DNA of 64,000 bases from Bacteroidetes bacterium 47-18 (GCA_001897155.1 MKSF01000007.1:92457-156456); one strand, 5' to 3'; positions 1 to 8,680 are shown, counted from the first letter of the stretch. Program-made: numbers and translations. The notes: a model not told the origin generated them from the letters alone.

Positions 1-831
1 GAGGAGATGGGTCCGGAAGTCAAGGGATTTAACAAAGGGGATGCGGTGCTGGTATATGGTCCCTGGGGATGCGGGCATTGCAAGCCCTGCCAGGAGTCCT
101 TTGAGAACTACTGTGACCACCAGGCAGAGCAGGCCTTCGGTGGCGGGCTCGGGTTTGACGGCGGTATGGCGGAATATATGCTGGTGCCTTCATCACGTCT
201 GCTGGTACCTATTCATGACCTGGACCCGGTGATGGCTGCCCCGCTGACGGACGCGGCCCTGACGCCCTATGCCGCTATCAAGCGGTCGCTGGATAAGCTC
301 ACCGCGGACGAATTTGTGGTGGTCATCGGTGTGGGCGGCCTGGGACATATGGCGCTGCAGATACTGTCTGCCATGACCGGCGCTGCCATCATAGCCTGTG
401 ACATCTCGCAGGAGAAGCTGGACTTTGCCAAGGAGCTGGGGGCCGCTTATGTGGTCAATTCGGGCGATAAGGATGCGGCAGCGCAGATCACCCGTATCAC
501 GGGCGTGAAAAAAGCCAGGGTGGTGCTGGACTTCGTAGGCGCCACGCCTACTATTGAGCTGGGCGCTGAAGTGGTGGCCCTCAACGGAGACCTGACGGTA
601 GTAGGGCTGGGCGGCGGCAATTTTCCTTTTACTTTCGGTAAGGTGCCGCTGGGAAGCAATCTGAGCATACCTTACTGGGGAGCCCGTACCGAGCTGATGG
701 AAGTAATAGGGCTGGCACGGCAGGGAAAGATCCACGTGACGGTGGAGCAATTCCCGCTCGACCAGGCCCTGGAAGTATATGATAAGATGCGGAAGGGCGC
801 CCTGAAGGGCCGGGCGGTGCTGGTGCCCTGA
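1..831 (+). CDS. Zinc-type alcohol dehydrogenase, 5' end outside window
   Basis: The reading frame is open from base 1, so the true start lies upstream; the methionine at base 7 is internal. Visible are the structural-zinc cysteine cluster (CGHCKPC followed by NYC, about residues 24-40 of the visible part) and a Rossmann nucleotide-binding stretch GVGGLGHMALQ. This is the medium-chain dehydrogenase/reductase pattern, an NAD(P)-dependent oxidation of an alcohol in the cytoplasm. The N-terminal catalytic-zinc cysteine region is missing because of the window edge. The C-terminus ends normally with KGRAVLVP. Substrate cannot be told from sequence. Confidence 0.9.
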   Translation, partial: EEMGPEVKGFNKGDAVLVYGPWGCGHCKPCQESFENYCDHQAEQAFGGGLGFDGGMAEYMLVPSSRLLVPIHDLDPVMAAPLTDAALTPYAAIKRSLDKLTADEFVVVIGVGGLGHMALQILSAMTGAAIIACDISQEKLDFAKELGAAYVVNSGDKDAAAQITRITGVKKARVVLDFVGATPTIELGAEVVALNGDLTVVGLGGGNFPFTFGKVPLGSNLSIPYWGARTELMEVIGLARQGKIHVTVEQFPLDQALEVYDKMRKGALKGRAVLVP

Positions 832-961
832 CGGGCCTTATTCCCGCCGCCGGTCCTCCCGGCCTTTGTGCAACGGCCTGTATGCTCACAGGGGCTTACA
901 GGTCCGATGCCTTAGTGGTTTCCTGCTGTAAAGTGCACCCTTTTTTGAAAAAAATCGTGTC

Positions 962-990
962 TTGCAAACCGTACAATTAGCTTATCTTTG
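962..990 (+). promoter_or_regulatory. Bacteroidota-type promoter of ubiE
   Basis: A TTG at 962-964 and TATCTTTG at 983-990 with 18 bases between them match the Bacteroidota -33/-7 pattern. The ubiE start codon is 8 bases after the -7 box, so the transcript would have a very short leader. Confidence 0.65.
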
Positions 991-998
991 TAGTAATT

Positions 999-1730
999 AT
1001 GAATACAAGAAATGTAGTACCTGTTCCGGGGCTGAATGAAGGCAAAAAAGAGCAGGTAGCCGGAATGTTTGACAGGATTGCCCATAAATATGATTTTCTG
1101 AATCACTTGTTTTCTATGGGTATTGATAAGGGTTGGCGCCGTAAGGCGATCAGGAGCATATACGACATACACCCGTCCCTTATACTGGACGTGGCTACCG
1201 GCACCGGTGACTTTGCTATGGCGGCTATGGCGATACACCCCGAAAAGGTGACAGGCATAGATATCTCGGAAGGTATGCTGGAGGTAGGCAGGAAAAAGAT
1301 GGCGGAGGCCGGACTGGAGGACCGCATACACCTGGAATACGGCGACAGTGAAACCATGCAGTACGAAGATAATTCCTTTGATGCCATCACCTGCGGGTAT
1401 GGTGTGAGGAACTTTGAGAACCTTGAAAAGGGACTGACCCAGATGCACCGTGTGCTGAGGCCGGGCGGCAAGGTAGCCATACTGGAATTTTCCAGGCCCA
1501 AAACTTTCCCTGTTAAACAATTATATTATTTCTACTTCCGTTATATAATGCCGAAAATGGGTAAAATGGTTTCAAAGGATGCTACTGCCTATACCTACCT
1601 GCCAGAATCTGTGATGGTATTCCCCGAAGGCAAAGAATTTACCGCCATTATGGAAAAGTGCGGATTCAGGAATGCCAAGGCGCAGCCGCTGACGTTCGGG
1701 ATCACCACGCTCTATACGGCTACCAAATAA
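999..1730 (+). CDS. ubiE: Demethylmenaquinone methyltransferase UbiE/MenG
   Basis: SAM-dependent C-methyltransferase that converts demethylmenaquinone to menaquinone, the last step of the respiratory quinone pathway, acting in the cytoplasm at the membrane. The protein has 243 residues, normal for the family. It carries the SAM-binding motif DVATGTGDFA (residues 64-73), the N-terminal FDRIAHKYDFLNHLFSMG signature and the C-terminal FGITTLYTATK ending typical of UbiE. It is followed after 18 bases by porT, so the two are probably co-transcribed; this pairing is common in Bacteroidota. Bacteroidota use menaquinone, so the MenG role is favoured over ubiquinone synthesis. Confidence 0.96.
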   Translation: MNTRNVVPVPGLNEGKKEQVAGMFDRIAHKYDFLNHLFSMGIDKGWRRKAIRSIYDIHPSLILDVATGTGDFAMAAMAIHPEKVTGIDISEGMLEVGRKKMAEAGLEDRIHLEYGDSETMQYEDNSFDAITCGYGVRNFENLEKGLTQMHRVLRPGGKVAILEFSRPKTFPVKQLYYFYFRYIMPKMGKMVSKDATAYTYLPESVMVFPEGKEFTAIMEKCGFRNAKAQPLTFGITTLYTATK

Positions 1731-1748
1731 TAATATTGTAAAGAACGC

Positions 1749-2453
1749 ATGAGATTTCTGAAAAAATATATCGTAATGGCGCTGGCTGCCACGCTGGTCT
1801 GCCAGTCCCTTGCGGCACAGCGGCGTATCCAGAGTATGCCCGAGCATGATACCAAATTGTATTATTTCGGTATCGCGCTGGGGGTGAATATGAGCGCCTA
1901 CAAACTATCCTATACCCAGCAGTACGCCACCTCCGATGAGTTCAGCCTGATACAGCCCGTCAACGGCCCCGGCTTTACCATGGGTATCATAGGCAACCTG
2001 AAGCTGAGTAATTTTATCAACCTGCGTTTTATCCCTGCGCTCACCTTTGCCAACAAAGGCATACAAAGTATCGGGGTGCTGGAAAAAAATACGGCCGTCC
2101 GTAATGTGGAGTCCATCTTTACCAGCCTGCCGCTGCAACTGAAGTTCAAGAGCGACCGGATCAACAACTTCAGGTTTTACGGTATTGTCGGCAGCAAATT
2201 CGACTATGACCTGGCCTCCAATGCCAAAAGCAGGCGGGAGGACGAATGGCTCAAGATCAGGCCCTATGATATGGGCGTGGAGCTGGGGGTCGGCTTTGAA
2301 TTTTACTTCCCCAATTTTATTCTGAGCCCGGAGCTGAAGATCAGCCATGGCCTGATGGACCTTCACGAACGGGACAAGCTGATCCCTATGAGCAACCAGA
2401 TAGACCAGATCAAGACAAGGTGCGTTATGCTGACCTTTATGATAGAAGGATAA
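1749..2453 (+). CDS. porT: PorT-family outer membrane beta-barrel protein
   Basis: The 234-residue protein starts with a signal peptide ending near QSLAAQ. The rest has alternating hydrophobic strands with a glycine-rich pattern, as in the PorT/outer-membrane beta-barrel family. PorT is a component needed for T9SS function in the outer membrane. The position directly after ubiE is the usual one for porT in this phylum and supports the name. T9SS cargo proteins with sorting tails are encoded elsewhere in the window (15.6 kb and 22.7 kb), as is the regulator PorX (51.2 kb), which fits. Two terminator hairpins follow. Confidence 0.85.
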   Translation: MRFLKKYIVMALAATLVCQSLAAQRRIQSMPEHDTKLYYFGIALGVNMSAYKLSYTQQYATSDEFSLIQPVNGPGFTMGIIGNLKLSNFINLRFIPALTFANKGIQSIGVLEKNTAVRNVESIFTSLPLQLKFKSDRINNFRFYGIVGSKFDYDLASNAKSRREDEWLKIRPYDMGVELGVGFEFYFPNFILSPELKISHGLMDLHERDKLIPMSNQIDQIKTRCVMLTFMIEG

Positions 2454-2460
2454 GCTTACA

Positions 2461-2490
2461 GGCTGACCGGGAGAACGGCCGGCCTTTTTT
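2461..2490 (+). terminator. Intrinsic terminator after porT
   Basis: Stem GGCTGACCG / CGGCCGGCC with one A-C mismatch and one wobble pair, six-base loop, then six Ts. Confidence 0.7.
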
Positions 2491-2536
2491 CTTATTCCCG
2501 TATGATAAAGTTTATTTAACGTGCCATATGACTGCG

Positions 2537-2562
2537 GAAGCCTACTTTTAGGCTTCTTTTTT
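2537..2562 (+). terminator. Second intrinsic terminator, before the nucleotidase pair
   Basis: Perfect 8-bp stem GAAGCCTA / TAGGCTTC with loop CTTT, followed by six Ts. It lies upstream of the next gene and argues against a GTG start at 2521 for that gene. Confidence 0.8.
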
Positions 2563-2610
2563 ATTGGAAATAATACTTGTTTTGCTTACATTAGAGGATG
2601 TGATAATATA

Positions 2611-3363
2611 ATGCCTATGAAGCGCCTATACCAACCGATACTATACCTGTTTATCGCTGCAGGCCTTACGCTGGGAGCCTGCCGTACCGCCTCCTATGCG
2701 CCGCAGCAGCAGGTGGCGTACACCTATACTGCCGTTCGGCTCCCGGAGCGGGCGCCCAACAGGCTGGATACCTTCCTGGATGCCTACAGGCAGGGTAAGG
2801 ACTCCGTGATGAATGTGGTGATCGGCAGCACGGCGGTGCCGCTTACCAAAACACAGCCGGAAAGTACGATGGGCAACTTTATGGCGGATGCCCAGCTACG
2901 CTATGCGAAAGGCAGGGATGCCCAGGTGGCGGCCAGCGTGCTCAACTACGGCGGCATGCGCATTCCTTACCTGGCCCCCGGTCCCGTAACGGTAGGCAAT
3001 ATCTATGAAATGATGCCTTTTGACAATACCCTGGTCATTGCGGAAGTGCCGGGCAGCACCGTCAGGGAAATGTGCAGGCTTATAGCGGATAAAAAGGGCT
3101 GGCCGGTGGCAGGCATCACGTTTGTGATCGCCAATGACCGCTCCGTAAAGGATATCCGGATAGACGGCCGGGACATTCATGATAATATCATCTATAAGAT
3201 CGCTATTTCCGACTACCTTGCCAACGGCGGCGATGACTGTGAATTCTTCAGGAAATGCAAGCGTAAGTTTTACAATGTATTCATAAGGGATATACTCATA
3301 GAGTATGTGCAGGAACATAAAAATATCAATCCCGTACTGACACAACGGATAAGCTATGAATAG
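2611..3363 (+). CDS. Lipoprotein with 5'-nucleotidase C-terminal domain
   Basis: About 250 residues. I start it at the ATG at 2611 (alternative 2617), because an open frame from 2521 runs through a terminator hairpin. The N-terminus is a lipoprotein signal (LYLFIAAGLTLGAC, cysteine at the lipobox). The body matches the substrate-recognition C-terminal domain of 5'-nucleotidase/UshA enzymes: LxxFMADA-like, NYGGMRI, IYEMMPFDN and YLANGGDDC are family motifs. The catalytic metallophosphatase half is encoded by the next gene, whose start overlaps this stop by 8 bases. Together they probably hydrolyse nucleotides or sugar-nucleotides outside the cytoplasmic membrane. Confidence 0.88.
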   Translation: MPMKRLYQPILYLFIAAGLTLGACRTASYAPQQQVAYTYTAVRLPERAPNRLDTFLDAYRQGKDSVMNVVIGSTAVPLTKTQPESTMGNFMADAQLRYAKGRDAQVAASVLNYGGMRIPYLAPGPVTVGNIYEMMPFDNTLVIAEVPGSTVREMCRLIADKKGWPVAGITFVIANDRSVKDIRIDGRDIHDNIIYKIAISDYLANGGDDCEFFRKCKRKFYNVFIRDILIEYVQEHKNINPVLTQRISYE

Positions 3364-4285
3364 AAGATATTTTTTGACGAAGGGCGTGCTGGCAGGCGGC
3401 CTGCTGGCTACGGGCGGCTTTCCCTACAGCGCACTGGCACAGCAGCAGCGTGAGCGGCTGGTGATACTGCATACCAACGATACCCACAGCAGGCTGGACC
3501 CTTTCCCCGATACCGATAAGAGCTTTGCCGGCCGCGGCGGGGTGGCCGCGAGAAAAGCCATCATTGACGCGGTAAGGGCCCAGGAGCGTAATGTATTGCT
3601 GCTGGATGCGGGAGATATCTTCCAGGGCACGCCTTATTTTAACCTGTACAAGGGCGAGCCGGAAATAAAGGCCATGTCCATGATGGGGTATGACTGTGCC
3701 ACTATGGGGAACCATGATTTTGACATAGGACTGGACGGCTTCCTGAAGCAACTGCCGCATGCCACCTTCCCGTTCGTAACGTCCAATTACGACTTTTCCC
3801 GGACCATACTGCATAAGAAGACCCTGCCTTATACCATTATCCGTAAAGGCGGCATCAGGATAGGCATACTGGGACTCGGGGTGCAGTTGTATGGACTGGT
3901 ACCGGCGGAAGCCTACGGTAAGACCTATTATAAAGACCCACTGGCAACGGCGCTGGAAGTGAGCAGCCATCTGAGGCATAAGAAAGGATGCGACTTCATA
4001 ATCTGCCTGTCGCACCTGGGCTACCGGTACGACTTTGACAAGGTCAGCGATATACGGATAGCGGAACAGACCGAGGAGATCGACCTTATTATCGGGGGGC
4101 ATACCCATACCTTCCTGGAGGCCCCGGTGGTGATCAAAAACAGGAAGCAGCGGGATGTGGTCATCAACCAGGTGGGCTGGGGTGGCGTCAATTTAGGTCA
4201 TCTTGTTTTTGAATTTGAAAAAAATAAAACTAAAAATTCTTTGAAACAGTATACTGTTATTCCCGCCAAACAAACAAGAGGTTGA
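3356..4285 (+). CDS. Periplasmic metallophosphatase (5'-nucleotidase catalytic half)
   Basis: A 309-residue calcineurin-like phosphoesterase. The N-terminus has a Tat-like signal (NRRYFLTKG, then a hydrophobic run ending ALAQ). Metal-binding motifs are all visible: HTNDTHS, LLDAGDIFQG, GNHDFDIG, LSHLGYR and GGHTHT. It lacks the C-terminal nucleotidase domain, which is supplied by the upstream overlapping gene. In UshA-type enzymes the order is catalytic then C-terminal domain in one chain; here the two are separate genes in the reverse order. The product is probably exported folded with its metals. The substrate is inferred only from the family. Confidence 0.92.
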   Translation: MNRRYFLTKGVLAGGLLATGGFPYSALAQQQRERLVILHTNDTHSRLDPFPDTDKSFAGRGGVAARKAIIDAVRAQERNVLLLDAGDIFQGTPYFNLYKGEPEIKAMSMMGYDCATMGNHDFDIGLDGFLKQLPHATFPFVTSNYDFSRTILHKKTLPYTIIRKGGIRIGILGLGVQLYGLVPAEAYGKTYYKDPLATALEVSSHLRHKKGCDFIICLSHLGYRYDFDKVSDIRIAEQTEEIDLIIGGHTHTFLEAPVVIKNRKQRDVVINQVGWGGVNLGHLVFEFEKNKTKNSLKQYTVIPAKQTRG

Positions 4286-4476
4286 AAATTTTTTTTTTCA
4301 ACATTTTGTGTATTATTTCGTAGCTACAAATTTTGAAAATAGAATGTAATGAAATAGTGGAAATTTGTGGTCAGGAACATCCCGTCCGGGCTGTTCAAAA
4401 AGGAATATGAAGAATCTTTAATACAGATACCATCCCAAAACCTTATCTACGGAATATCTGATACTTATAGCACACA

Positions 4477-5952
4477 ATGAACGAAGGAACAACCATATTA
4501 CAGAACAATGCCTCTGACCCAGTGACAGTGTGGGAAAGATGTCTTGCTATTATAAAGGATAATGTTAACTGGAGAGCTTATCAAACCTGGTTTGAGCCTA
4601 TTACTGCTGTTGATTTAAGTAAAAATATTTTGACTATTCAGGTGCCCAGCCAGTTCTTCTATGAATGGCTGGAAGAACACTACGTGGAGCTGCTGGGCAA
4701 GACCATCAAAAGAGTGCTGGGAAGAGAAGGCGGGCTTGCATACAGGATACAGATGGAAAACCCCAACAGGAGGGATAATCCTGCCACTATGCAGCTGCCG
4801 GCGAGCAAGCATCCCAAGGTTCAGAAAGACTCCAACTTTGTGAATATGGATTACGTAATGGAGGATCCTATGAAGATCAAGAATCCGTTCGTAATACCAG
4901 GGATGAAACGGGTGCAGATAGACCCGCAACTGAACGTTAATCTGACATTTGATAATTATATAGAAGGGGAGTGCAACAGGCTGGCAAGAACGGCCGGTCT
5001 GCATATTGCCCAGAAGCCGGGTACCACTTCCTTCAACCCGATGATGGTATTCGGAGGCACGAGCTGCGGTAAGACCCATTTGCTGCAGGCCATAGGAAAC
5101 GAGACCAAAAGGCTGAACGCCAATAAGACGGTGCTGTACGTAAGCGCTGAAAAGTTCATTAACCAGTTCATTGAGCACAGCAAGAACGGAGAGGTCAATA
5201 ACTTTATCCATTTTTACCAGCTGATAGATGTGCTGCTGATAGATGATATTCATCTTTTTGTCACTGCTCCCAAGTCCCAGGATGCCTTTTTTGCCATCTT
5301 CAACCACCTGCAGCAGAACGGCAAGCAGATCGTGCTGACATCCGATACGCCGCCCAAGGACCTGGATGGTATGCAGGAAAGGCTGCTCTCCCGTTTCAGG
5401 TGGGGGCTGCATGCTGAGATCACGGCGCCCGATTTCGATACCCGCAGGGCTATCCTGGAGATGAAGATGCACAATGAAGGCCTGGTGATCCCCGAGGAGG
5501 TGATCCACTATGTGGCTTACAATGTACAGAACAATATCCGCGACCTGGAAGGGATCGTTATTTCCCTGTTCGCGCAGGCTACGCTCAACAAAAAGGAGAT
5601 CGACCTGGAGCTGGCGAAGAAAGTCATGAAGAACTTCGTGAAAAGCTCGTTCACCGAGCTGAAGATCGAAGATATCCAGCATATGGTATGCGATTTTTAC
5701 GGGGTAGGTTATGATGCGCTGCTGAGCACTTCCAGGAAAAGAGAGATCGTGCAGGCCCGTCAGATCACGATGTATCTTGCCAAAAAATTTACCAAGAACT
5801 CTCTGAAATCCATAGGAGAGCACTTTGCGGGCAAAGATCATACTACGGTGATCCACTCGTGCCAGACGGTAGAAAACCTGATGGATACGGACGGGGAATA
5901 CAGGGAAAAGCTGGAGGAGATCATGCAGAAAGTACAGATCGCTTCTATTTAG
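4477..5952 (+). CDS. dnaA: Chromosomal replication initiator DnaA
   Basis: A 491-residue AAA+ ATPase that binds DnaA boxes at oriC and melts the origin. Domains in order: N-terminal DnaB-interaction domain (residues 15-80, WxxYQTWFEPI), a variable linker, AAA+ core with Walker A GGTSCGKT (193-200) and Walker B LLIDDIH (253-259), and a C-terminal helix-turn-helix with GKDHTTVIHS (from about residue 452). The Walker A has Ser-Cys where most DnaA proteins have Gly-Leu (see findings). The start at 4477 gives the usual N-terminus. No cluster of DnaA boxes is visible upstream, so oriC is probably elsewhere, as is common in this phylum. Confidence 0.97.
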   Translation: MNEGTTILQNNASDPVTVWERCLAIIKDNVNWRAYQTWFEPITAVDLSKNILTIQVPSQFFYEWLEEHYVELLGKTIKRVLGREGGLAYRIQMENPNRRDNPATMQLPASKHPKVQKDSNFVNMDYVMEDPMKIKNPFVIPGMKRVQIDPQLNVNLTFDNYIEGECNRLARTAGLHIAQKPGTTSFNPMMVFGGTSCGKTHLLQAIGNETKRLNANKTVLYVSAEKFINQFIEHSKNGEVNNFIHFYQLIDVLLIDDIHLFVTAPKSQDAFFAIFNHLQQNGKQIVLTSDTPPKDLDGMQERLLSRFRWGLHAEITAPDFDTRRAILEMKMHNEGLVIPEEVIHYVAYNVQNNIRDLEGIVISLFAQATLNKKEIDLELAKKVMKNFVKSSFTELKIEDIQHMVCDFYGVGYDALLSTSRKREIVQARQITMYLAKKFTKNSLKSIGEHFAGKDHTTVIHSCQTVENLMDTDGEYREKLEEIMQKVQIASI

Positions 5953-5982
5953 AAAAATAGCAGAAAAATTCTCCTGAAATAT

Positions 5983-6013
5983 TTGGCAAATAAAAACTTA
6001 GCATATACATTTG
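5983..6013 (+). promoter_or_regulatory. Probable promoter of tRNA-Ser
   Basis: TTG at 5983-5985 and TACATTTG at 6006-6013, 20 bases apart, upstream of the tRNA gene. Confidence 0.5.
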
Positions 6014-6053
6014 CAATCCCAAACGCTCCCTGAGCGCTGAGGGAAAATGAAAC

Positions 6054-6140
6054 GGTGAGGTGGGTGAGTGGCTTAAACCAACAGTTTGCTAAACTGTCGT
6101 ACGGGAAACTGTACCGGGGGTTCGAATCCCCCCTTCACCG
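6054..6140 (+). tRNA. tRNA-Ser (anticodon GCU)
   Basis: An 87-base class II tRNA. Acceptor strands 6054-6060 and 6133-6139 pair with one wobble, discriminator G at 6140. The anticodon stem ACAGT/ACTGT (6081-6085, 6093-6097) encloses loop TTGCTAA with anticodon GCT at 6088-6090. A long variable arm (CGTACGGGAAACTGTAC region) and T-arm GGTTCGAATCC follow. The long variable arm and GCT identify serine. CCA is not encoded. It stands alone and is closed by a terminator. Confidence 0.96.
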
Positions 6141-6147
6141 CGCCTGA

Positions 6148-6176
6148 GGGCCTTCTTTAAGAAGGCCCTTATTTTT
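6148..6176 (+). terminator. Intrinsic terminator after tRNA-Ser
   Basis: Near-palindrome GGGCCTTCTT / AAGAAGGCCC at 6148-6168 followed by a T-rich run. Confidence 0.85.
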
Positions 6177-6180
6177 TAAT

Positions 6181-6548
6181 ATTCAACAGGTAAAGCTTAG
6201 CTTATTTATATCCATTCTCTTGCCTGCCACTCTTTAATATATATGTCATATACGGAACAATTAATTGATCCGGTTGCTTTCCTGCAAAATTGAAATAGCA
6301 TGACTTTAAGTTTTAAGCTTTGGTGCGGTATTGCAGTTACCTGCAAAAAGAATGCACTTACGGCCTTATTCAACTCAATTGCTCATTCCCTTTAAGCTAA
6401 CTAAAATAAAAACATTAAAATTGCTTAATTGACTGTGAATTGCATCCGGGCAACGATCATACCCGGGTACAAGTCAATTGCATATCACCGTGTTTTCGTC
6501 AGATACTAATTTTTGCAACCCAATTATTAACCATAAATAAGTAATGAA
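6181..6548. other. Intergenic stretch without a recognised gene
   Basis: AT-rich spacer between the tRNA terminator and a lipoprotein gene. I see no gene or repeat. The last 60 bases contain a near-match to the -7 box (TAATTTTTG around 6508-6515) that could serve the lipoprotein gene. Confidence 0.5.
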
Positions 6549-7601
6549 ATGAAAAAAATCCTTATCCTTTCTGCCTTTGCCCTGCTGGCATTGGCTTCAT
6601 GTAAAAAAAATGCCTCCGAAAATCAAAGAGAGACAAATAAAGTGAGCTTAATATCCGGCTCAACGGAAACATTCAGTGTTACCGAGGATGGGTATCTGCA
6701 TTTCGCGTCGCCGGAGGCCTATAATGCCGTTTTGAATGACTTGAATGCACTGACAGAGGAAGAGCTCAATAACTGGGAGGAAGTTATAGGCTATACTTCT
6801 TCTTATACACATTACGGCATAGCCAATATTGATGAAGATGATTCTGTGGCCATTTCAGGACTGAGCGATGATTTTAGGAACAAAGGTTTTGTCGATCCTT
6901 TCCTGCTGCGGATCATTGATAAAGACGGTATGCTGAGGATCGGAGACTATTTATTTAAATTTATGATCGACGACGGCTATATATTACAGATGTATGCAAA
7001 AGACATGCGGGTGGCTTACCAGGATTTCAGGGACGGGATATTTAAAAGCCGGTTCATGAATAAGCTGGAAAATGCCCATTTGGATCAATTGGATGACAGC
7101 GAGGATATTTTTGACTTATTGGGTACAGGCGTTGTCGGGTTGCAACCCATGAGCTTCACCGTAAGAGATATTTTCGGGAATAAGGATGTTTCCTGGCATG
7201 ACGGACCTGTAACCGGTACCCCTAATGAAGTAAATCCTTATAAGTTTAAACTGGTAGGTGTTTACCAGAATGCGATTGTGTACCGGGCTTTCAGGGCTAA
7301 GTTCAAATATTATACACGAGGGGTTGGAAATATAGAGATTCCTCATCCTACAGTAATTAATATAGATTATAATAATGCAACAGCCACCTATAAAAAGCGT
7401 GATAATACCATAGAAACAGTAACTCCTACGACCGCAGATGTTGATTATACTACGAACACAAGAGACAACGTGACCTGGGTGATCTACGGAGGCGCCTTTA
7501 AGCAAAGGCTGAGAAACGGTAGTTTCAGTATCCAATGGAGCTATAAAGAGAAATATACAGGAGCGACCCTTATAGCGAACCACTATTATTCTTTCAATTG
7601 A
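6549..7601 (+). CDS. Lipoprotein of unknown function
   Basis: A 350-residue protein with a clear lipoprotein signal (MKKILILSAFALLALASC, lipid cysteine at residue 19). The motif DGYLHFASPEAYNAVLNDL near residue 50 resembles a recurring start of surface lipoproteins in Bacteroidota, but I do not recognise a family with known function. The C-terminal half is rich in Tyr, Asn and Thr in alternating patterns, suggesting beta structure. No T9SS tail is visible. It is a single-gene unit, followed by a repeat copy and a terminator at 7840. The gene is more AT-rich than the core genes nearby. Confidence 0.7.
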   Translation: MKKILILSAFALLALASCKKNASENQRETNKVSLISGSTETFSVTEDGYLHFASPEAYNAVLNDLNALTEEELNNWEEVIGYTSSYTHYGIANIDEDDSVAISGLSDDFRNKGFVDPFLLRIIDKDGMLRIGDYLFKFMIDDGYILQMYAKDMRVAYQDFRDGIFKSRFMNKLENAHLDQLDDSEDIFDLLGTGVVGLQPMSFTVRDIFGNKDVSWHDGPVTGTPNEVNPYKFKLVGVYQNAIVYRAFRAKFKYYTRGVGNIEIPHPTVINIDYNNATATYKKRDNTIETVTPTTADVDYTTNTRDNVTWVIYGGAFKQRLRNGSFSIQWSYKEKYTGATLIANHYYSFN

Positions 7602-7627
7602 TCTAACTGAGCGTCATTCCATGAAGG

Positions 7628-7814
7628 GACTATCTGCTTACAGGCAACAAGTTTTTATTACCGATACGCCTCGCTGAACGTTGTTCTCTCTGCGGGTCAA
7701 AAAACGCTTTTACTATAAAGGAACTGAGGGTGGTGGCCATTCCGAACGAATGTGAGGAATCTCTTATAATAATTTATAACTGATAACGACTTTGTTGCCT
7801 ATATATAGATAGTC
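7628..7814 (+). repeat. Dispersed inverted-repeat element, copy A
   Basis: 187 bases bounded by GACTATCT (7628-7635) and AGATAGTC (7807-7814). Behind these ends, AGGCAACAA on the left is matched by its complement TTGTTGCCT on the right, so each arm is about 23 bases with six unpaired positions. The core contains CATTCCGAACG...GAGGAATCTC. No ORF is inside. Other copies are at 7964, 11618, 11770, 47736 and, shortened and inverted, at 60312. Confidence 0.85.
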
Positions 7815-7839
7815 AGTTTCCATTAATATGATACAGCAA

Positions 7840-7874
7840 GCTGCCGTCCGGATAAGGACGGCAGCCTCTTTTAT
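7840..7874 (+). terminator. Intrinsic terminator
   Basis: Perfect 10-bp stem GCTGCCGTCC / GGACGGCAGC (7840-7849, 7856-7865) followed by CTCTTTTAT. It probably ends the transcript of the 6549 lipoprotein gene, so repeat copy A lies in that gene's 3' untranslated region. Confidence 0.8.
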
Positions 7875-7963
7875 ATGAGCTTTTAAGCTCTGCATCAGAT
7901 TCCCGCTCAGCCATTTGAAAGATCAGCCGCGACAGGTCGTAACCCGCAAACCGGTGAGGCAGT

Positions 7964-8090
7964 GACTATCTGCTTGCAGGAAACAATCTTGTATTACGGA
8001 TACGCTTCGCTGAGCAGTGTCCTTTTCGCGGGCCGGAAACCGCTTTTGCTATAAAGGTGCTGAGGGGGTCATTTGTTTCTATATATAGTC
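7964..8090 (+). repeat. Dispersed inverted-repeat element, copy B (short)
   Basis: 127 bases from GACTATCT (7964) to ATATAGTC (8090). The inner core CATTCCGAACG...TAATAATTT is missing compared with copy A. The left arm has GGAAACAA and the right arm TTGTTTC, so the arm pairing is kept with a different sequence. Confidence 0.75.
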
Positions 8091-8227
8091 AGTTAAAGTG
8101 TTTATATACATTAAACGGCGTTGCTGCCTTCGTGTAAAGACCGGAGAGGATGTTTATAGAGACCGGACAACTGTAGCTCGAGGCTCTCGTATAGCCAGCG
8201 GGTTTGCCGTTTCTTAAAGGTGCAGCC

Positions 8228-8267
8228 ATAAAAATAAAAACCCATAAATGAATAAACATTTATGGGT
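8228..8267 (-). terminator. Intrinsic terminator of the 8297-8680 gene
   Basis: On the minus strand: 11-bp perfect stem ACCCATAAATG / CATTTATGGGT, then a long T run (plus-strand 8228-8240). It is 30 bases after the stop codon. Confidence 0.85.
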
Positions 8268-8296
8268 CTGGCATTAAGCCTCTTTTTTAGCAACGA

Positions 8297-8680
8297 TTAC
8301 ATTCGTCGGTATTGCAGTATAAAGCCTTCACCGCTCCACCGGAGTGTTTGTGTAGGTACATAATAGGTATTTACCTGGTCGTTCTCTCTGTCCTCAAATG
8401 TAAATTCCTCAATAGTCTCGCCTTCGTAGCTCTGGTCGAACTGGGCTATTTTGGCACTTAAATGGGATGATGACTCAAAGCGGATGCGGATGTCGATGGT
8501 ACAACTGGATCCGGACCACAGACAAAGTCTTCCCCTGGATATGTGTATATGTATTTCTCTGGCTGCTTCTGCTGTTGCTTCGATCCCATTGGCTGCACAT
8601 GATGTAACAGGAGCTTCTTTAGCATTACCCATTCCTAAAACGGAGAGCAATAATCCGGCGGTTAAAATAATTTGTTTCAT
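8297..8680 (-). CDS. Small exported protein, unknown
   Basis: I start at the ATG at 8680 (127 residues), because it gives a clean signal peptide (MKQIILTAGLLLSVLGMGNA); a longer frame reaches 8761 with no signal at its start. The mature part has three cysteines (TSC, RLC, SSC) and is otherwise polar with a beta-like pattern; I recognise no family. A dyad GTAGTG-caga-CACTAC lies just upstream at 8691-8706 and could be an operator. The strong terminator downstream supports a real single-gene transcript. Confidence 0.65.
   Translation of the reverse strand: MKQIILTAGLLLSVLGMGNAKEAPVTSCAANGIEATAEAAREIHIHISRGRLCLWSGSSCTIDIRIRFESSSHLSAKIAQFDQSYEGETIEEFTFEDRENDQVNTYYVPTQTLRWSGEGFILQYRRM

Noticed and set aside
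2521..2610. N-terminal extension of the nucleotidase lipoprotein from a GTG at 2521
   Set aside because: A strong terminator hairpin (2537-2562) lies in it and the signal peptide begins at 2611-2617.
4286..4476. Possible oriC upstream of dnaA
   Set aside because: Only one weak DnaA-box-like word (TTATCTACG at 4443) is present; no cluster of boxes or AT-rich unwinding repeats.
8111..8293. 60-codon minus-strand frame
   Set aside because: It overlaps the terminator of the neighbouring gene and has no signal, motif or promoter.
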